From assembly GCF_014203735.1 (NCBI RefSeq), contig NZ_JACHJQ010000007.1, positions 1-64,000 on the forward strand: a DNA stretch of 64,000 bases, read 5' to 3'. Under the pieces are notes generated by a model. The model had not been told where the DNA came from, searched no databases, and saw only the letters and a list, made by a program, of their open reading frames with translations. How positions within the stretch are numbered: the stretch's first letter is position 1; each line of letters starts with the position of its first letter. A program made the position numbers and the translations under genes. Source of the stretch: Actinophytocola algeriensis (lineage in GTDB: Bacteria; Actinomycetota; Actinomycetes; Mycobacteriales; Pseudonocardiaceae). Below are positions 61,140-64,000 of this stretch, piece by piece.

Positions 61140-62240
61140 CTACTCGGCGCGCTTGTAGAACGGGAGCTTCACGACCGACACCGGCATCGCCTTGCCGCGG
61201 ATGTCGACCGCCAGCCTGGTGTCGGGCTCGGTCAGCGCAGGCGGCACGTACGCCATGGCGATCGGGTGGCCGAGGGTCGGGGACAGGGCGCCGCTGGTCA
61301 CCGTGCCCACCTGCTCGTCGCCGTTCAGCACCGGGTAGCCGTGGCGCGCGGCGCGGCGGCCCTCGGCGATCAGGCCGACCAGCACCTGCTCCACCGCGTC
61401 CCCGGCGTCCCGACGGCGCTCCAACGCCGACCGGCCGACGAAGTCCGCCGCCTTGTCGAACTTCACCACCCGCCCGAGACCCGCGTCGAACGGGGTCATG
61501 TCGGCGGTCAGCTCGTTGCCGTACAACGGCATCCCCGCCTCCAGCCGCAGCGTGTCCCGGCACGCCAGGCCCGCGGGCAGCAGGCCCTTGCCCTCGCCTG
61601 CGGCAGTCAGGGTTTCCCACACCTCCGGGGCGTGCGGCGCCTCCGCGTACACCTCGAACCCGTCCTCGCCGGTGTAACCGGTCCTGGCGAGCAGCACGTC
61701 GTGGCCCGCGATGCGGGTCGGGACGCTGCCGTAGTAGGGCAACGAAGGAAGGTCCGCGTCGCACACCGCGCCGATGATCTCGGCGGAAACGGGGCCCTGT
61801 ACCGCGATCAGCGCGCAGTCCGTGGACCGGTCGGTCACCTCGACGGTGAAGCCCTCGGCCCTGGCCTTCAACTCGGCGAACACCACGGCGGCGTTCGACG
61901 CGTTCGCGACCACCATGTAGTGGTCCTCGCCGATGCGGTACACGACCAGGTCGTCGAGCACACCGCCGTCGACGTCGCAGATCATGGTGTACCTGGCGCG
62001 GCCCGGCTTCACCGCGGACAGCTTGCCGACCAGCGCGTAGTCCAGCGCCCGCGCCGCCTCCGGGCCGGTCAGCTCGATCTCCCCCATGTGCGACAGGTCG
62101 AAGAGCCCGGCCGCCTCCCGCACGGCCTTGTGCTCGGCCAGCTCGCTGCCGTACCGGAGCGGCATCGACCAGCCTGCGAAGTCGGTGAACGACGCACCGA
62201 GCTTGGAATGCACCTCGTGCAGCGGCGACAGTGTGCTCAT
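61140..62240 (-). CDS. gcvT: Aminomethyltransferase, glycine cleavage T protein
   Basis: 366 residues from ATG 62240. GcvT landmarks: LHEVHSKLGASFTDFAGWSMPLRYG, VREAAGLFDLSHMGEIELTGPEA, MVVANASNAAV, LIAVQGP, ARTGYTGEDGFEVYAE, GLACRDTLRLEAGMPLYGNEL, and the C-terminal GTVTSGALSPTLGHPIAMAYV. It moves the aminomethyl carbon from the H protein to tetrahydrofolate. gcvH and gcvP are not adjacent. No glycine riboswitch can fit, because the start codon touches the divergent gene. Confidence 0.97.
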   Translation of the reverse strand: MSTLSPLHEVHSKLGASFTDFAGWSMPLRYGSELAEHKAVREAAGLFDLSHMGEIELTGPEAARALDYALVGKLSAVKPGRARYTMICDVDGGVLDDLVVYRIGEDHYMVVANASNAAVVFAELKARAEGFTVEVTDRSTDCALIAVQGPVSAEIIGAVCDADLPSLPYYGSVPTRIAGHDVLLARTGYTGEDGFEVYAEAPHAPEVWETLTAAGEGKGLLPAGLACRDTLRLEAGMPLYGNELTADMTPFDAGLGRVVKFDKAADFVGRSALERRRDAGDAVEQVLVGLIAEGRRAARHGYPVLNGDEQVGTVTSGALSPTLGHPIAMAYVPPALTEPDTRLAVDIRGKAMPVSVVKLPFYKRAE

Positions 62241-62634
62241 GACCCCGATCCTGCCTGCTGGGACGCCCGCCCGGAACAACGGGGGTATCCGGCGTGCCGC
62301 CCCGCTCGCCGCGGGTCTCGCCTACGCCGCGTTCGGCGCCACGTTCCCCAGTCACAGCACGGGTGCGCTGGTCGCGGTGCTGGTCCCGGCGACCGCCGTA
62401 CTGGTCGCGGTCCTGGTGCTGCGCCGCCCCCGCGGTGAGTGTGCGAGACCCGGCCGTGCGCACCTGCCCTGGCTGGTGTGGGTACTCGCGTTCGGGGCCT
62501 GGGAGCTGGCCGCGCTGTTCGCGGGCGACCTGACGATCAGCCTGCTCATGGACCCGGTGCTGGTGATCTACCCGTTGCGGGTCGCGGGCTGGGCGCTCTG
62601 GCTGTGGGCCGGGTGGCTGCTGGTGCGCCGATGA
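62239..62634 (+). CDS. Small multi-pass membrane protein
   Basis: 131 residues. The start ATG shares the palindrome CATG with the gcvT start on the other strand, so the genes are head-to-head with overlapping start codons. Hydrophobic segments: APLAAGLAYAAFGATF, LVAVLVPATAVLVAVLVL, LPWLVWVLAFGAWELAALF and PVLVIYPLRVAGWALWLWAGW. No known motif. The next membrane gene overlaps its stop (ATGA). The family is not recognised. Confidence 0.6.
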   Translation: MTPILPAGTPARNNGGIRRAAPLAAGLAYAAFGATFPSHSTGALVAVLVPATAVLVAVLVLRRPRGECARPGRAHLPWLVWVLAFGAWELAALFAGDLTISLLMDPVLVIYPLRVAGWALWLWAGWLLVRR

Positions 62635-62801
62635 TCTTCGGTGTCGGTTTCGTCGTGCTCGGCATCGTCGGTCTCATCGTGCAACTCATGAACCCGAGGT
62701 TGGCCGCCGAGTTGTTCGCGATGCTGGTGGCCACCCGAACCGGCCGGGTCCTGACGGTGCTCGTCTGGGGCTGGCTCGGGTGGCACTTCCTCGCCCGGTG
62801 A
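62631..62801 (+). CDS. Very small membrane protein
   Basis: 56 residues, translationally coupled (ATGA overlap) to the preceding membrane gene. One or two helices (GVGFVVLGIVGLIVQLM; VLTVLVWGWLGWHFLA). It may form a membrane pair with its neighbour. No family recognised. Confidence 0.55.
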   Translation: MIFGVGFVVLGIVGLIVQLMNPRLAAELFAMLVATRTGRVLTVLVWGWLGWHFLAR

Positions 62802-63698
62802 TCAGGGGAACAGCGTCAGCCGCGGGTCGGTGCCGATGGCGACCAGGTGGTCGAGGCCCAGCGGCGGCGCGGTCGCGGTGGGGGCACCGCCGGTCTTGCT
62901 CGTCGTGGCGATGTTCTCCGCCTGGACGAGGATCTCGACGCCGTCCTCGCGGAGGATCTCCACCCGGTGCATGGTGGCCCCGCCCTCCAACTGGAGGACC
63001 TGCTTCGCGATCTCCTCACCGAGCGGCCCGGTCGTCGTCTCGCAGAATGTCCGCTCGCCGATGGTGAGGTCATCGCAGGAGATCCCCAGGTGCTCGGTCC
63101 AGGCGGGCTGCATGACGACGAGGATGTTGCCGTCCCCCTCGCCCGCCCGTGTGGTCGCCATGGCCTCGAAACTGGCCATGGGGTCGCAGATGGACAGTTC
63201 CTCGACCGACGCCTGCGGGTCGACCTGGTGGTACTCGAGCGGCCCGTGCGGCGTGCCCGCCGGGTAGTCGCCCATGGCGTTGGGCAGGAGCTGCAGGTCC
63301 GCGCGCTGCGCCGCGACCGCCTCGGTGGTCGCCTGGGTGAGCCGCGCGGCCGCCACGGTCGCCTTCTCCAGCTCGCCTGCGCACTGCGGCGGCGGCACCG
63401 CGTCTGGCATGCCCTTGGGCGTCGACGACGGCGGCGCTGTCGACGAGCTGGGTGGCGCCGTCGTCGACGAGGACACCGGCGGCGGTGCCGTGCCGACCGT
63501 CGTGCCGCCGCCGGTGTCGCGCATCATCGTGTACGCGACCGCGCCGGTCAGCAGCACCACCGCCACCCCGGCAGCGACCGCCGGGTTCGCCACCCGGCGA
63601 ACCATGGCCGCGCGGCGGCCGCGGACGATGACCGCGTCCACGTCGACCGTGGACGGCGGCACCTCCCCGATCGCGTCGTCGAAGACTCGCTTGTCCAT
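62802..63698 (-). CDS. Single-pass membrane protein, putative partner of the SigE-family sigma factor
   Basis: 298 residues. A short N-terminal cytoplasmic part (VFDDAIGEVPPSTVDVDAVIVRGRR) precedes one membrane helix (NPAVAAGVAVVLLTGAVAYTM), a Ser/Thr/Pro-rich spacer (PPPVSSSTTAPPSSSTAPPS) and an outer domain of about 200 residues. The IGEVPPSTVDVDAVIVRGRR start is typical of membrane proteins encoded right after SigE-family sigma genes. An anti-sigma role is plausible, but no zinc motif is present. It lies 13 bases after the sigma gene. Confidence 0.7.
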   Translation of the reverse strand: MDKRVFDDAIGEVPPSTVDVDAVIVRGRRAAMVRRVANPAVAAGVAVVLLTGAVAYTMMRDTGGGTTVGTAPPPVSSSTTAPPSSSTAPPSSTPKGMPDAVPPPQCAGELEKATVAAARLTQATTEAVAAQRADLQLLPNAMGDYPAGTPHGPLEYHQVDPQASVEELSICDPMASFEAMATTRAGEGDGNILVVMQPAWTEHLGISCDDLTIGERTFCETTTGPLGEEIAKQVLQLEGGATMHRVEILREDGVEILVQAENIATTSKTGGAPTATAPPLGLDHLVAIGTDPRLTLFP

Positions 63699-63711
63699 TC
63701 CGCACCTCTCG

Positions 63712-64000
63712 CTAGTCGGTTCGCGCTGCCTTGGTGCGCAACGTGTCGAGCCCCCGCGCGGTCTGGCTCTTCACGGTGCCCACCGAGCAACCGAGGATCT
63801 CGGCGGTCTCCTCCACCGAGAGATCGCAGTAGAGGCGCAGCACCACCGCTGCTCTGCGCCTGGGCGGCAGCCCGTCCAGCAGGTCGAGCAGCTGGGCCCG
63901 GCTGACCACGGCGAACTCGGCCGCCGTGGGCAGCCCCGTCAGCTCCGGCAGCATCTCGGTGGCCTGCTCGCGGCGCCACGGCCTGCGCTTCTCGTCCAGC
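63712..64000 (-). CDS. SigE-family RNA polymerase sigma factor, C-terminal part (cut by right edge)
   Basis: 96 codons of the C-terminal half. It reads LDEKRRPWRREQATEM at the edge, then region 4 with LDLLDGLPPRRRAAVVLRLYCDL and SVEETAEILGCSVGTVKSQTARGLDTLR. The GLPPRRRAAVVLRLYCDLSVEETAEILG layout is that of the actinobacterial SigE (TIGR02983) family. Region 2 and the start lie beyond 64,000. Confidence 0.88.
   Translation of the reverse strand, partial: LDEKRRPWRREQATEMLPELTGLPTAAEFAVVSRAQLLDLLDGLPPRRRAAVVLRLYCDLSVEETAEILGCSVGTVKSQTARGLDTLRTKAARTD

Noticed and set aside
62241-62300. Glycine riboswitch upstream of gcvT
   Set aside because: There is no leader space because a coding gene starts at the same CATG; no paired aptamer pattern was seen.

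Overview
The window is high-GC (about 70%) actinomycete chromosome. Codon use (strong G/C third positions, many GTG starts), a WhiB protein, a SigE-family sigma factor, an F420-type LLM oxidoreductase, DUF1707 and DUF3040 proteins, Ku plus an ATP-dependent ligase, and CBM2-bearing cellulases all point to a soil actinomycete. The style of the proteins suggests the family Pseudonocardiaceae (Lentzea, Lechevalieria or Saccharothrix type). The genus is inference; the phylum is clear.

Layout. 1-7.4 kb: end of a GNAT gene, a small Cys protein, two cold-shock proteins, a decayed fibronectin-III gene, a metallophosphoesterase, an AraC regulator, a SAM methyltransferase, and a coupled pair formed by an EgtD-like methyltransferase and a membrane protein. 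7.4-15.4 kb: a leftward plant-polysaccharide operon GH6-GH5-GH74-GH10. Every enzyme is secreted and carries CBM2, and two perfect CebR/CelR boxes lie upstream. 15.4-23.1 kb: an SDR, then an IclR-controlled catabolic cluster (amidohydrolase; CoA transferase, citryl-CoA-lyase-like protein, LigB, LigA, quinone oxidoreductase) with a shared inverted-repeat operator. 23-28 kb: a stress membrane protein, a nuclease-like protein, a DNA ligase, a sigma/anti-sigma pair and a HAD phosphatase. 27.6-36.8 kb: a signalling island for partner switching (RsbW-like kinase, two STAS proteins, a response regulator, a giant HAMP-repeat hybrid kinase, a SpoIIE phosphatase). 36.8-42.1 kb: LLM oxidoreductase, a secreted pyroglutamyl-peptidase-like protein lacking the catalytic Cys, ThuA and Gfo/Idh/MocA. 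42-47.7 kb: an ABC exporter with divergent TetR, a MerA/Lpd-like flavoprotein facing a deleted MerR gene and a Cys-rich micropeptide, a zinc alcohol dehydrogenase and a VOC protein. 47.7-53.7 kb: AidB-like acyl-CoA dehydrogenase with PaaX-type regulator, GNAT, beta-phosphoglucomutase-like HAD plus GH65 phosphorylase. 53.7-55.9 kb: an inverted duplicate of an RHH-regulator/short-peptide module around a membrane protein, followed by repeat-rich noncoding DNA. 55.9-64 kb: fused-chain glycyl-tRNA synthetase, hydrolase, WhiB, Ku, gcvT, small membrane proteins and a second sigma/anti-sigma-like pair cut by the right edge.

How it works together. The glycosidase operon plus CebR boxes forms a cellobiose-inducible cellulose/xyloglucan/xylan degradation unit. 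The 27-36 kb island resembles a general-stress partner-switching circuit, and sigma-B-type promoters (GTTT-N14/16-GGGTAC or close variants) occur before the GlsB/YeaQ-type gene, the DUF3040 gene and the WhiB gene in this window. Ku and a stand-alone ATP ligase could supply end joining. The least understood parts are the RHH/peptide module (53.7-55.3 kb), the citryl-CoA-lyase/LigAB catabolic cluster, the EgtD-like/membrane pair and the Cys-rich peptide behind the MerR remnant. No tRNA, rRNA, CRISPR array, transposase or prophage gene was seen.
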